Position numbers and translations under genes: made by a program. The notes beneath the pieces were generated by a model that was not told the DNA's origin, did not search any database, and saw only the letters and a program-made list of their open reading frames with translations. DNA of 64,000 nucleotides from Novosphingobium sp. PP1Y. Its GTDB lineage: Bacteria; Pseudomonadota; Alphaproteobacteria; Sphingomonadales; Sphingomonadaceae. The stretch lies in contig NC_015580.1 in NCBI RefSeq assembly GCF_000253255.1, positions 3,671,001 through 3,735,000 on the forward strand, given 5' to 3'. Each line of letters opens with the position of its first letter. The first letter of the stretch is position 1. Positions 1 through 8,376 of this stretch are shown piece by piece.

Positions 1-1198
1 TGTTGCCGGTGGTCATCAGCATCGGACCGAACTTGTTGGACAGGGCCATGAGCGCGGTGCCGCGCACCCGCGACTGCAGGTTTTCTTCCGCCAGTCCGCG
101 ATTCGTGCCGTCGAAAACCTCGCCGAGCATGGCATCGAAACCGTCCACCGCGGAGCCGATCGGCATGACCGAATAGCGAATGCCCAGCGCCCTTGCGCAA
201 GCTGCGGCATCGTCGAGGCTTTCCTGGCTGGTGAAGCGCGACGGCATCATTACCCCCCAGACCCGCTCCGCCCCGAGCGCGTCGACGGCAATGGCGGCGC
301 ATGTCGCCGAATCGATTCCACCCGACAGACCCAGCACAACGCCCGGAAAGCCGTTGCGGTTCACATAGTCTCGCAGCGCCAGGACCATGGCGCAGTAGAT
401 ATCCTCGGGATGCTCGGCGAGCGTTTCCAGTTGTCCGCGATCGCAGCGCCAGCCCTGCGCCGTCTTGGTCCAGTTGGTCTGGACGACCTGCTCTTCCCAG
501 TCGCGCAGCTGGACGGCGAGGCCGCCGTCGCCATTGATGACGAAGCTCGCCCCGTCGAAGACCAGCTCGTCCTGCCCGCCGACGCGATTGAGATAGGCGA
601 GCGGCAGGCCGGTATCGACCGCGCGGCGTTTGGCCACGCCTTCGATACGCAGCGCGTCCTTGTTGATCTCGTAAGGGCTGCCGTTGACGCAAATGAAGAT
701 CTCGGCGCCGAAATCGGCAAGATGGCGGCAGACTTCGGGCTGCCAGATATCCTCGCAGATCGGGACGCCGATCATCGTGCCGCGCAGGATCATCGGTTCA
801 GGAAGCGGTCCCGGCTGGAACAACCGCATCTCGTCGAAAGTGCCGTAGTTGGGCAGCTCATGCTTGAGGCGGACGGCAGCGACCTTGCCCTGGTCGAGCA
901 GGGCAACCGCGTTGTGCAGCGCACCATCGAGGACGATAGCCGTACCGACCAGCATCGCGGGCCCATCCGAGGCGCTCGCCCTGGCAAGCGTCTGCAGCTC
1001 GGCAGCGGCCCGTTCGATTAGCGAAGGCTTGAGAATGAGATCCTCGGGCGGATAGCCGACGAGGTGCAGTTCGGGAAATACGATCAGGTCGGACCCTGCG
1101 GCCTGCTTGCGCGCCGCCAATACGCCCTCTGCATTGCCCGGGATGTCCCCCACCGACTGGTTGAGCTGCGCGAGGGTGATCTTCAGCGTATCGGGCAT
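1..1198 (-). CDS. nadE: Glutamine-dependent NAD+ synthase, 3' end cut by the window edge
   Basis: Makes NAD+ from deamido-NAD+, ATP and ammonia released from glutamine; cytosolic, last step of NAD synthesis. About 399 codons are visible. The N-terminal nitrilase-type glutaminase domain (about residues 5-250) carries the expected Glu (FPELHL, about 43), Lys (LKHELPNYG, about 112) and Cys (VPICEDIW, about 148). The synthase domain starts near residue 265 and has the ATP-pyrophosphatase P-loop SGGIDS near residue 282. The reading frame stays open at base 1, so the C-terminal third lies outside the window. The ATG at 1196-1198 is the first in-frame start and fits the usual N-terminus (KITLAQLNQSVGDI). 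The gene stands alone behind the terminator of the small lipoprotein gene. Confidence 0.95.
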   Translation of the reverse strand, partial: MPDTLKITLAQLNQSVGDIPGNAEGVLAARKQAAGSDLIVFPELHLVGYPPEDLILKPSLIERAAAELQTLARASASDGPAMLVGTAIVLDGALHNAVALLDQGKVAAVRLKHELPNYGTFDEMRLFQPGPLPEPMILRGTMIGVPICEDIWQPEVCRHLADFGAEIFICVNGSPYEINKDALRIEGVAKRRAVDTGLPLAYLNRVGGQDELVFDGASFVINGDGGLAVQLRDWEEQVVQTNWTKTAQGWRCDRGQLETLAEHPEDIYCAMVLALRDYVNRNGFPGVVLGLSGGIDSATCAAIAVDALGAERVWGVMMPSRFTSQESLDDAAACARALGIRYSVMPIGSAVDGFDAMLGEVFDGTNRGLAEENLQSRVRGTALMALSNKFGPMLMTTGN

Positions 1199-1247
1199 AG
1201 GCGAAGTGATGCCCGCGCCTCAGGTGTCATGCAAGTAGAACGCAAAT

Positions 1248-1271
1248 AAAAAACCCTCCCGGATGGGAGGG
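1248..1271 (-). terminator. Rho-independent terminator of the small lipoprotein gene
   Basis: Read on the minus strand, a 7-bp stem (CCCTCCC / GGGAGGG, loop ATCC) is followed directly by six T. It lies downstream of the lipoprotein gene at 1378-1551 and 50 bases before the nadE start, so it should separate the two transcripts. Confidence 0.85.
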
Positions 1272-1370
1272 CTTTTCCCCGTCCGAAGACGGGATCTTCC
1301 GTTGGTCCCGCAGGATGCAGGCGGAAGGCAACTGGGGGTCGGCGTGCCGGATGGCTGGCGCCGAACCCCC
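1254..1370 (-). other. Row of four hairpins in the 3' region of the lipoprotein gene (possible structured RNA)
   Basis: Between the stop codon at 1378 and the terminator the minus strand can form four hairpins in a row: 1370-1359 with 1344-1334 (one bulge), 1327-1322 with 1301-1296, 1293-1288 with 1283-1278 closed by a C(UUCG)G tetraloop, and the terminator itself. The UUCG loop forms only on the minus strand, so the structure belongs to the lipoprotein transcript. It could be a 3'-UTR-derived small RNA or simply a stabilised 3' end. No known RNA family was recognised. Confidence 0.4.
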
Positions 1371-1377
1371 GGCCGGA

Positions 1378-1551
1378 TTACATCGCTTCGGTAGCTTCCT
1401 CGGTGGGAGCGTCCGTCGCGTCGCCGGTCATCATTTCACCGGGAACGGTTTCAACCGACTCGGTACCTTCGTCGGTCGGAGCTTCCGAACCGCAAGCTGC
1501 GAGAGCCAGAGCGGTAGCCGACGCGAACACGGCGTAAGCAATCTTCTTCAT
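1378..1551 (-). CDS. Small lipoprotein (57 aa)
   Basis: Starts with MKKIAYAVFASATALALAAC, a short signal peptide ending in a lipobox (LAAC) whose Cys20 would be lipidated. The remaining 37 residues are acidic and rich in Thr and Glu (EAPTDEGTES and similar), with no recognisable fold. The mature chain would be a tiny, probably unstructured envelope lipoprotein. ATG 1551 was preferred over the longer frame to 1599 because it gives a clean signal peptide and has AAGGGG just upstream. The function is unknown. The 3' region is unusually structured and ends in a good terminator, which suggests strong or independent expression. Confidence 0.8.
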   Translation of the reverse strand: MKKIAYAVFASATALALAACGSEAPTDEGTESVETVPGEMMTGDATDAPTEEATEAM

Positions 1552-1683
1552 GCGAATCCCCTTGCATTGTTTGGCGCAGGCGCCAACGCTTGCAGGCAAG
1601 CCTGCAGCGCCATTCTTTAGACGAGGTTATGGTGCAACGCAAATAGGAAGTAGAGGGGGCAAAACCCGCTGAAATCCTAGGGG

Positions 1684-1712
1684 TTGCGCACATATAAAGA
1701 TATCTTTATATG
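1684..1712 (+). promoter_or_regulatory. Promoter and 22-bp palindromic operator of the SahR-like operon
   Basis: Bases 1691-1712 form a perfect palindrome with half-site catataaagat and its reverse complement. A possible -35 (ttgcgc, 1684-1689) and -10 (tatatg, 1707-1712) are separated by 17 bases, so the operator covers the -10 and a bound repressor would block transcription. The predicted start of transcription falls at or next to the ATG at 1720, and no Shine-Dalgarno sequence is visible, so the mRNA may be leaderless. AT-rich palindromes are usual for ArsR-type regulators, and the regulator is the first gene. Confidence 0.7.
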
Positions 1713-1719
1713 CTTTTCC

Positions 1720-2721
1720 ATGCGGATCGACCCTCTCCTGCGGGCTCTTTCGGAGCCGACGCGCCTGCGCATCATGCGTCTTCTGGCGCACATGGAGCTT
1801 GCCGTCGGCGAGCTTGCCCAGGTGCTCGGGCAGAGCCAGCCGAGGGTCTCTCGCCATATCCGAATCCTGTGCGATGCCGGCCTTGCCGAACGCCGCAAGG
1901 AAGGCAGCTGGGTCTTCCTGCGCAGCGCCGTGAGCGAGAACGGGGCCCCGCCGCTGGGGGCCGCCGCGGCCCGCCTACTTGCCATCGCTGAGCGCGACGA
2001 CACGACCTTTGCCGCGCGCTGCGCCGAGGATCGCCGCCACCTTGCCGCGATTCGCGCCGCGCGAGAGGCAAGCGCCGAAGCCTACTTTGCCCGCCATGCA
2101 CAGGAGTGGGATACGCTGCGCCAGCTCCATGGCGCCGACGAGCCGGTAGAGGCCGCGCTGCTCGGCAAGCTCGACGGCGAGAAGGCAGGCAAGCTGCTCG
2201 ACATCGGCACCGGCACCGGACGCATGGCCGAGCTTCTCGCCGACCGCGCCAGCCACGTCACCGCGCTCGACAAAAGCCCGGAGATGTTGCGAATTGCGCG
2301 CGCCCGCTTGCAATCTTTGCCATCGGACAAGCTCGATCTGGTGCAGGGCGACTTTACCGCGCTGCCTTTCGCCGAAGCGGCATTCGATACCGTGCTGTTC
2401 CACCAGGTCCTGCACTTTGCTCAGGAACCCGCGACCGTACTGGCCGAAGCCGCACGCGTCACCCGCCCGGGCGGGCGCATCGCCGTCGTCGATCTCGCCG
2501 CGCATGAACGCGAGGAACTGCGCGAGCGTCACGCCCACGCCCGACTCGGCTTTTCGGACGAGCAGATGCTCGGACTTCTCACCGACGCGGGCTTCGCGCC
2601 CGAATCGCCCGCGGCTCTGCCGGGGGACCCTCTCACCGTGAAAATCTGGACGGGACGCCGCAGCTCAGGCACGGCGCCCGCGAACCAGGATAATGCTAAA
2701 GGAAAGGCCGCGCGCCCATGA
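1720..2721 (+). CDS. sahR: ArsR-family regulator fused to a SAM-methyltransferase-like domain (SahR-like)
   Basis: Likely repressor of the methionine/SAM cycle. Residues 5-80 form an ArsR winged helix (recognition helix about 38-50, QSQPRVSRHIRIL). Residues about 135-320 form a class I methyltransferase fold with motif I DIGTGTG at 161-167. In the SahR group this second domain senses S-adenosylhomocysteine rather than methylating a substrate. It lacks the paired metal-binding cysteines of arsenic or zinc sensors. The neighbours metF and metH fit that role. The frame extends upstream to 1684, but that start would put the palindromic operator inside the gene; ATG 1720 gives a normal ArsR N-terminus. 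The stop overlaps the metF start (ATGA). The regulator type is sure; the exact effector is inferred. Confidence 0.82.
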   Translation: MRIDPLLRALSEPTRLRIMRLLAHMELAVGELAQVLGQSQPRVSRHIRILCDAGLAERRKEGSWVFLRSAVSENGAPPLGAAAARLLAIAERDDTTFAARCAEDRRHLAAIRAAREASAEAYFARHAQEWDTLRQLHGADEPVEAALLGKLDGEKAGKLLDIGTGTGRMAELLADRASHVTALDKSPEMLRIARARLQSLPSDKLDLVQGDFTALPFAEAAFDTVLFHQVLHFAQEPATVLAEAARVTRPGGRIAVVDLAAHEREELRERHAHARLGFSDEQMLGLLTDAGFAPESPAALPGDPLTVKIWTGRRSSGTAPANQDNAKGKAARP

Positions 2722-3620
2722 CCGCCGCAATCCGACCGGCTGACGCTCCCCTGTTCGGGGTGCAGCCGGGCGATATCTCCGTCTCCTTCGAATTCTTCCC
2801 GCCCAAGACGGAGAAGATGGAGATGCAGCTCTGGGAAGCGATCACCCAGCTTGCCCCGCTCCACCCGAGCTTCGTCTCGGTCACTTACGGCGCGGGCGGC
2901 TCGACCCGCGAACGGACCCATGCCACGGTCTCGCGGATCATCCGCGAGACCGACCTCGTGCCCGCCGCCCATCTTACCTGCGTTGCGGCGAGCAAGGCCC
3001 AGATCGACGAGATCGTCGACCGCTACTGGGAAGCGGGCGTGCGCCATATCGTCGCCCTGCGCGGCGACCCGCCGCCGGCCGACGGCAGCATCTTCGTGCC
3101 CCACCCGGAAGGCTACGCCAATGCCGCCGATCTGGTCGCCGGGATCAAGGCGCGCCACGACTTCGACATCTCGGTCGCCGCCTATCCCGAAATCCACCCC
3201 GAAGCGACGAGCGCCGAGACGGACCTCGACAACCTCAAGCGCAAGCTGGATGCAGGCGCCTCGCGCGCGATCACCCAGTTCTTCTTCTCGACGGACGCCT
3301 ATTTCCGCTTTCTCGACAAGGCGCTGGCCGCCGGGATCACTGCGCCGATCCTGCCCGGCATCATGCCGGTAACCAGCTTCGCCGCGATCCGCCGCATGTC
3401 AGGCAATACCGAGATCCCCGCCTGGCTCGAGGCCATGTTCGAAGGTCTCGACGATCGCCCTGGCCCGCGCGCCCTCGTCGCCGCGGTCGCCGCCGCCGAC
3501 TTGTGCAAGCGCCTTTATGACGGTGGCGTACGCGACTTCCACTTCTATACTCTCAACCGCGCCGAGCAGGCTTACGCGATCTGCCAGCTTCTCGGCCTGC
3601 GCCCCAAGGAGATCGGCTGA
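2718..3620 (+). CDS. metF: Methylenetetrahydrofolate reductase
   Basis: FAD enzyme that reduces 5,10-methylene-THF to 5-methyl-THF, the methyl donor for methionine synthase. The 300-aa length matches bacterial MetF. The N-terminus has SFEFFPPKTEKME with the conserved Glu, followed by the TIM-barrel motifs VTYGAGGS and the flavin-site region HIVALRGDPP. Its start overlaps the sahR stop by 4 bases and its stop overlaps the start of the MetH N-half (TGATG), so the three are translated as one coupled unit and probably controlled together by the upstream operator. Confidence 0.97.
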   Translation: MTAAIRPADAPLFGVQPGDISVSFEFFPPKTEKMEMQLWEAITQLAPLHPSFVSVTYGAGGSTRERTHATVSRIIRETDLVPAAHLTCVAASKAQIDEIVDRYWEAGVRHIVALRGDPPPADGSIFVPHPEGYANAADLVAGIKARHDFDISVAAYPEIHPEATSAETDLDNLKRKLDAGASRAITQFFFSTDAYFRFLDKALAAGITAPILPGIMPVTSFAAIRRMSGNTEIPAWLEAMFEGLDDRPGPRALVAAVAAADLCKRLYDGGVRDFHFYTLNRAEQAYAICQLLGLRPKEIG

Positions 3621-4681
3621 TGTCGCCTCGCGAAACTTTCCTGGCCGAGGCTGCCAAGCGCATCCTCATTACCGATGGCGCCTTCGGCACGGAAATCCAG
3701 AACTGGAAGCTCGCCGAAGCGGACTACGCCGGTAACCTGGGCCTCAGCCACGAGCAGAAGGGCAACAACGACATCCTTGCGCTGTCCAAGCCCGAGGTGC
3801 CCGAGGCGATCCACCGCGCCTACTTCGAGGCAGGCGCGGACATTGCCGAGACCAACACCTTCTCGGCCAACCGCATCAGCCAGGCCGACTACGGCGCCGA
3901 GCACCTCGTGCGCGAGATCAACGTCGAATCGGCCCGCCTCGCCCGCAAGGTCGCCGACGAATTCCAGGCCAAGGACGCCGCAAGCGGTATTTCGCGCCCT
4001 CGCTTCGTGGCCGGCGCCATCGGCCCGACCAACAAGACCCTGTCGCTCAGCCCCGACGTCAACGACCCGGGGTACCGCGAAATCGACTGGGACACGCTGG
4101 TCGACGTCTACAAGGAACAGGCCGCGGCGCTCGTCGAGGGCGGAGCGGACTTCATCCTCATCGAGACGGTGTTCGACACGCTCAACGCCAAGGCCGGCAT
4201 CATGGCGGTCAAGCAGCTCGAGGCCGAGCTGGGCCGCGAAGTGCCGATCATGCTGTCGATGACGCTGACCGACCTTTCGGGCCGCAACCTTTCCGGCCAC
4301 ACGGTAGAGGCGTTCTGGCACGCGGTACGCCATGCCAGGCCGATCACGATCGGGCTCAACTGCTCGTTCGGCGCCACCCAGCTGCGCCCGCACGTCAAGA
4401 CGCTGTCGGAAATCGCCGATACGCTGATCATGATCTATCCCAACGCGGGCCTGCCCAACGAACTGGGCGCCTACGACGAAATGCCCGACACGACCGCGGG
4501 CTTTGTCGGCGAGTGGGCCGTCGCGGGCCAGGTCAACGTGCTGGGCGGCTGCTGCGGCTCCACCCCGGCCCATATCGCGGCAATCGCGCGGCAGGTGAAG
4601 GGCGTTGCCCCGCGCAAGGTTCCCTCACTGGAACCGGTAACGCGGTTGGCCGGCCTCGAACCCTTCATCATGGCAGCTTGA
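3620..4681 (+). CDS. metH: Methionine synthase, homocysteine-binding N-terminal half (split MetH)
   Basis: A stand-alone homocysteine S-methyltransferase domain of 353 aa that activates homocysteine through zinc. The zinc ligands are visible: Cys248 (GLNCSFG) and Cys311-Cys312 (LGGCCGSTP). LITDGAFGTEIQ near the N-terminus is also typical. The folate, cobalamin and reactivation modules are encoded separately at 5254-7857, so the two chains must work together. The gene starts on the metF stop (TGATG). A split MetH is known in sphingomonads and other bacteria, so this is not a frameshift. It could be labelled bmt-like, but the partner gene in the same operon argues for MetH. Confidence 0.92.
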   Translation: MSPRETFLAEAAKRILITDGAFGTEIQNWKLAEADYAGNLGLSHEQKGNNDILALSKPEVPEAIHRAYFEAGADIAETNTFSANRISQADYGAEHLVREINVESARLARKVADEFQAKDAASGISRPRFVAGAIGPTNKTLSLSPDVNDPGYREIDWDTLVDVYKEQAAALVEGGADFILIETVFDTLNAKAGIMAVKQLEAELGREVPIMLSMTLTDLSGRNLSGHTVEAFWHAVRHARPITIGLNCSFGATQLRPHVKTLSEIADTLIMIYPNAGLPNELGAYDEMPDTTAGFVGEWAVAGQVNVLGGCCGSTPAHIAAIARQVKGVAPRKVPSLEPVTRLAGLEPFIMAA

Positions 4682-4700
4682 AGAGGCAGGAACCCAGGCC

Positions 4701-5237
4701 ATGGACGACATACCCATCTGGCGCATCCGGCAGGCGGCCCCCGACGATGCGGAGGCCCTCTCGCTCATCGGTTCGGCGACGTTTCTCGAGAGTTTTGCGG
4801 GTATCGTCGACGGTAGCGGCATCGTTTCCCACTGCGTCCACCAGCACAGCGCCGAGACCTACCGCGCCTACCTGGCCAAGGGCGCCAAGGCCTGGCTGGC
4901 GGAAGTCGAACCGGGCCACGCCCCCGTTGGCTACGCCATGGTCTGCGCACCGGAACTGGAACTGGCGCAGGAGGGCGACCTCGAACTCAAGCGCATCTAC
5001 ATGCTCTCGCGCTACCAGGGCACGGTGCTTGCCAGCGCCCTGATGCAGGCGGTCGTAGCCGCGACCCCGGGCCATACGCGCCTCCTGCTCGGCGTGAAGG
5101 AAGACAACCACCGCGCCCTTTCGTTCTATGCCAAGCACGGCTTCGAGACGATCGGGACCCGCCGCTTCGATGTCGGCGGCAAGACTTATGACGACTTCGT
5201 ACTGGCGCGTGTGCTGACGCCCGTTCCGGCACAGTGA
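4701..5237 (+). CDS. GNAT-family N-acetyltransferase
   Basis: A 178-aa single-domain GNAT acetyltransferase, which would use acetyl-CoA to acetylate an amine. The core runs from IRQAAPDDAEALSLI near the N-terminus, through the central strand (ELKRIYML), to a degenerate acetyl-CoA loop region (SRYQGTVLASALMQAV) and the C-terminal LSFYAKHGFETIGTRRF, typical of the RimI/YhbS type. The substrate is unknown. It lies 19 bases after one half of MetH and 16 bases before the other, in the same direction, so it must share their transcript. Whether it acts on methionine metabolism cannot be told from sequence. Confidence 0.85.
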   Translation: MDDIPIWRIRQAAPDDAEALSLIGSATFLESFAGIVDGSGIVSHCVHQHSAETYRAYLAKGAKAWLAEVEPGHAPVGYAMVCAPELELAQEGDLELKRIYMLSRYQGTVLASALMQAVVAATPGHTRLLLGVKEDNHRALSFYAKHGFETIGTRRFDVGGKTYDDFVLARVLTPVPAQ

Positions 5238-5253
5238 TTCAACGAGAAAAACA

Positions 5254-7857
5254 ATGACCGCGACACCTTCATCTGCCCGTTTCGTCAATGTCGGCGAGCG
5301 CACCAACGTCACCGGATCGGCCAAGTTCAAGAAGCTGATCATGGCCGGCGACTATCCCGCCGCCGTCGAAGTGGCCCGCCAGCAGGTCGAGAACGGCGCG
5401 CAGGTGATCGACGTCAACATGGACGAAGGCCTGCTCGACGCCGTCGAGGCGATGACCACCTACCTCAAGCTGATCGCCGCCGAGCCCGACATCGCGCGCG
5501 TTCCGGTGATGATCGACAGCTCGAAATGGGAGGTGATCGAGGCCGGCCTCAAGTGCGTGTCCGGCAAGCCGATCGTCAACTCGATCAGCATGAAGGAAGG
5601 CGAGGCACCGTTCCTCGAACAGGCGCGCAAGTGCATGACCTACGGCGCCGCCGTAGTCGTCATGGCCTTCGATGAGACCGGCCAGGCCGACACCAGGCAG
5701 CGCAAGGTCGAGATCTGCAAGCGCGCCTACAAGCTGCTCACCGGCATCGGCTTCCCGCCCGAGGACATCATCTTCGACCCCAACGTCTTCGCCGTCGCCA
5801 CCGGCATCGAGGAGCACGACCGCTACGCGCTCGACTTCATCGAGGCGGTGAAGGAAATCCGCGAGGCCTGCCCGCACGTCCATTTCTCGGGCGGCCTGTC
5901 GAACCTGTCGTTCAGCTTCCGCGGCAACGAGACGGTGCGCCGGGCAATGCACTCGGTGTTCCTCTACTATGCGATCCCGGCCGGGCTCGACATGGCAATC
6001 GTCAATGCCGGACAGCTCGACGTCTACGACCAGATCGACCCGGTGCTGCGCGACGCCTGCGAAGACGTGATCCTGATGCGCCGCGAGGATGCGACCGAGC
6101 GCCTCATCGAACTCGCCGAGAGCTTCAAGGGCCAGGACAAGGCCGCCGAAAAGGCCGCCGAGGAATGGCGCGGGTGGGAAGTGACCAAGCGGCTGGAGCA
6201 CGCGCTGGTGAAGGGCATCGATGCCTATGTCGTCGAGGATACCGAGGAAGCGCGCCAGGCCGCGGCAGACCGTGGCGGTCGGCCGATCGAGGTGATCGAG
6301 GGCCCGCTGATGGACGGCATGAACGTCGTCGGCGACCTGTTCGGCTCGGGCAAGATGTTCCTGCCGCAGGTCGTCAAGTCCGCGCGCGTCATGAAAAAGG
6401 CCGTCGCCCACCTCATCCCCTTCATCGAGGCGGAGAAGGAAGAAGGTGCCAAGGCCAAGGGCCGCATCGTCATGGCCACCGTCAAGGGCGACGTCCATGA
6501 CATCGGCAAGAACATCGTCGGCGTCGTCCTGCAGTGCAACGGCTACGAAGTGATCGACCTGGGCGTCATGGTTCCCTGGTCGAAGATCCTCGAAAGCGCG
6601 AACGAGAACGATGCCGACATCATCGGCCTCTCCGGCCTCATCACCCCCTCGCTCGACGAGATGGTGACCGTGGCCGAGGAAATGCAGCGCGCGCAGATGA
6701 ACATCCCGCTGCTGATCGGCGGGGCGACGACCAGCAAGGTCCACACCGCGCTGCGCATCGATCCGGCCTACGAAGGCCCGGTGATCCATGTGCTCGACGC
6801 CAGCCGCGCGGTCGGCGTCGCCTCGCAGCTGCTGTCGGACACGCAGGCCGAAGGCTTCAAGTCCTCGGTCGCCATCGACTACCAGAAAGTGCGCGAGGCA
6901 CGCGAGGGCAAGGGCCAGTCGGACCTGCTGGCGCTGGCCGATGCCCGCGAGAACGCGTTCAAGCCCGACTTCGCCGACAAGGCCCCCGCCCCGGTACAGC
7001 CCGGGCTGCACGTTTTCGAGGCATGGGACCTCGCCGATCTCGTCGAGACGTTCGACTGGACGCCTTTCTTCCGCGCCTGGGAACTGGCCGGTACCTACCC
7101 GGCGATCCTCGAGGACGAAGTGGTGGGCGAAAGCGCCCGCAACCTGTTCGCCGACGCCAAGGCGATGCTGGAACAGATCGTCAGCGAGAAGTGGCTGACG
7201 GCCAAGGGCGTCTGCGCCTTCTGGCCCGCTCACCGTGAAGGTGACGACGTTCTGCTGGAAGACGGCACCCGCCTTCCCTTCCTGCGCCAGCAGTTCAAGA
7301 AATCGCGCAGCCGCGCCAACTTCTGCCTTTCGGACTTCATCGATACGCAGGACGACTGGCTCGGCGGCTTCGCGGTCGGCATCCACGGCATCGAACCGCA
7401 CCTCGCACGCTTCCAGGCCGCACACGACGACTATTCGGACATCCTGCTCAAGGCGCTGGCCGACCGCTTCGCCGAAGCCTTCGCCGAACGCCTGCACAGC
7501 CACGTGCGCACCACCCTGTGGGGCTATGCGCCGGAAGAGCAGTTCACCAACGAAGCGCTGATCCGCGAGGAATATCGCGGTATCCGTCCGGCCCCCGGTT
7601 ACCCGGCCTGCCCGGACCACTCGCTCAAGCCGATCCTGTTCGACCTGCTCAAGGCGCAGGACAATGCCGGAATCGTGCTGACCGAAAGCCAGGCGATGCT
7701 GCCGACCGCCGCGGTTTCGGGCTTCTACTTTGCCCATCCGGAAAGCCAGTATTTCGGCGTCGCGCGCATCGGCCGGGACCAACTTGAGGACTACGCCGGA
7801 CGGCGCGGGGTGGAGCTGGCGACGGCCGAACGCTGGCTGCGTCCCAACCTCGACTGA
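5254..7857 (+). CDS. metH: Methionine synthase, folate-, cobalamin- and activation-domain half (split MetH)
   Basis: Supplies the methyl-THF, B12 and SAM-dependent reactivation modules of cobalamin-dependent methionine synthase (867 aa). It opens with the pterin-binding domain (FVNVGERTNVTGSAKFKKLI, about 8-270). The helical cap and cobalamin domain follow, with D413-x-H415-xx-G418 (DVHDIGK), where His415 is the lower B12 ligand. The C-terminal activation domain (about 580-867) has the SAM-binding R778-xxx-GYPAC motif. The homocysteine module is absent here and sits at 3620-4681. Last gene of the SahR-like operon; a 12-bp hairpin follows 40 bases downstream. Confidence 0.96.
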   Translation: MTATPSSARFVNVGERTNVTGSAKFKKLIMAGDYPAAVEVARQQVENGAQVIDVNMDEGLLDAVEAMTTYLKLIAAEPDIARVPVMIDSSKWEVIEAGLKCVSGKPIVNSISMKEGEAPFLEQARKCMTYGAAVVVMAFDETGQADTRQRKVEICKRAYKLLTGIGFPPEDIIFDPNVFAVATGIEEHDRYALDFIEAVKEIREACPHVHFSGGLSNLSFSFRGNETVRRAMHSVFLYYAIPAGLDMAIVNAGQLDVYDQIDPVLRDACEDVILMRREDATERLIELAESFKGQDKAAEKAAEEWRGWEVTKRLEHALVKGIDAYVVEDTEEARQAAADRGGRPIEVIEGPLMDGMNVVGDLFGSGKMFLPQVVKSARVMKKAVAHLIPFIEAEKEEGAKAKGRIVMATVKGDVHDIGKNIVGVVLQCNGYEVIDLGVMVPWSKILESANENDADIIGLSGLITPSLDEMVTVAEEMQRAQMNIPLLIGGATTSKVHTALRIDPAYEGPVIHVLDASRAVGVASQLLSDTQAEGFKSSVAIDYQKVREAREGKGQSDLLALADARENAFKPDFADKAPAPVQPGLHVFEAWDLADLVETFDWTPFFRAWELAGTYPAILEDEVVGESARNLFADAKAMLEQIVSEKWLTAKGVCAFWPAHREGDDVLLEDGTRLPFLRQQFKKSRSRANFCLSDFIDTQDDWLGGFAVGIHGIEPHLARFQAAHDDYSDILLKALADRFAEAFAERLHSHVRTTLWGYAPEEQFTNEALIREEYRGIRPAPGYPACPDHSLKPILFDLLKAQDNAGIVLTESQAMLPTAAVSGFYFAHPESQYFGVARIGRDQLEDYAGRRGVELATAERWLRPNLD

Positions 7858-7897
7858 GCGACAACGCGCTCGCAAGCCGACAGGGCCCGCACGTTAA

Positions 7898-7930
7898 CGG
7901 GTTCCGGGCCGCCCCCGCGCCCGGAACCCG
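7898..7930. terminator. 12-bp hairpin behind the methionine operon
   Basis: Perfect 12-bp inverted repeat (7898-7909 with 7919-7930, loop of 9 C-rich bases) located 40 bases after the metH stop. Neither strand has a T run after the stem, so it is at best a non-canonical terminator or an mRNA-end stabiliser. Confidence 0.5.
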
Positions 7931-7949
7931 CCCCCCACGACAGACCTGC

Positions 7950-8129
7950 CTACCGGCCGGCCTGCACCGGCCGGCGGCCGGGAACGGGAAAATGACCGGT
8001 CGCGGCGATCCAGCGCGGCATCCCTGCCGATGCCGGGGCCAGGGCGGCCTGGGTGGTCTGCGCGGCCTGGGTGGCCAGGCGGACGGCTCCGCCGATCATT
8101 CCGAAAATCTTTCCTGCAGTCGGTTCCAT
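7950..8129 (-). CDS. Hypothetical small protein (59 aa)
   Basis: Reads MEPTAGKIFGMIGGAVRLAT, then an Ala/Gln/Thr-rich stretch and a basic, proline-rich end. A GAGG about 10 bases before the ATG at 8129 could be its ribosome binding site. There is no recognisable domain. Its only support is the ribosome site and its position in a gap, so it may not be real. Confidence 0.3.
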   Translation of the reverse strand: MEPTAGKIFGMIGGAVRLATQAAQTTQAALAPASAGMPRWIAATGHFPVPGRRPVQAGR

Positions 8130-8376
8130 GTGCCTGATCCCTCGCATGTGCAGCCCGCTTGCCGGGGCTGTCTTTCGATGAACCCAATATGGCGCCAGGC
8201 GGCGGGCGGGTCTGTGCGCGTCTGCACAGCGCTGCTGTGATTTATCCCACATGCCCCGGATCGAACCGGTTTGCGCATGTCCGGGCGCGAAATCTTCGCA
8301 GGCCGGACACCGCAACGGCGGAAAATTAACCCCCGGGCGGTTCCCAGGCCATGGCCGCGTCTGCCATAAGCCCCCC

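Larger units (their letters stand above)
7858..8376. other. Intergenic stretch between metH and recQ
   Basis: About 520 bases with no clear gene. It holds a strong hairpin at 7898-7930 and one weak candidate small gene on the minus strand (7950-8129). The part just before recQ (8130-8376) should contain its promoter, but no convincing -35/-10 pair was found. No RNA gene was recognised. Confidence 0.5.

Noticed and set aside
1684..1719. Upstream start for the SahR-like regulator
   Set aside because: It would place the perfect palindrome and the likely -10 box inside the gene and add residues unlike ArsR N-termini.
3620..7857. metH broken by frameshift or insertion
   Set aside because: Both halves have complete domains with normal starts and stops, and a split MetH is known in this group.
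5269..7875. 868-codon open frame antisense to the MetH C-half
   Set aside because: Long antisense frames are expected in GC-rich coding DNA. The protein is Asp/Val/His/Arg-rich without a domain, while the plus strand encodes a full MetH module.
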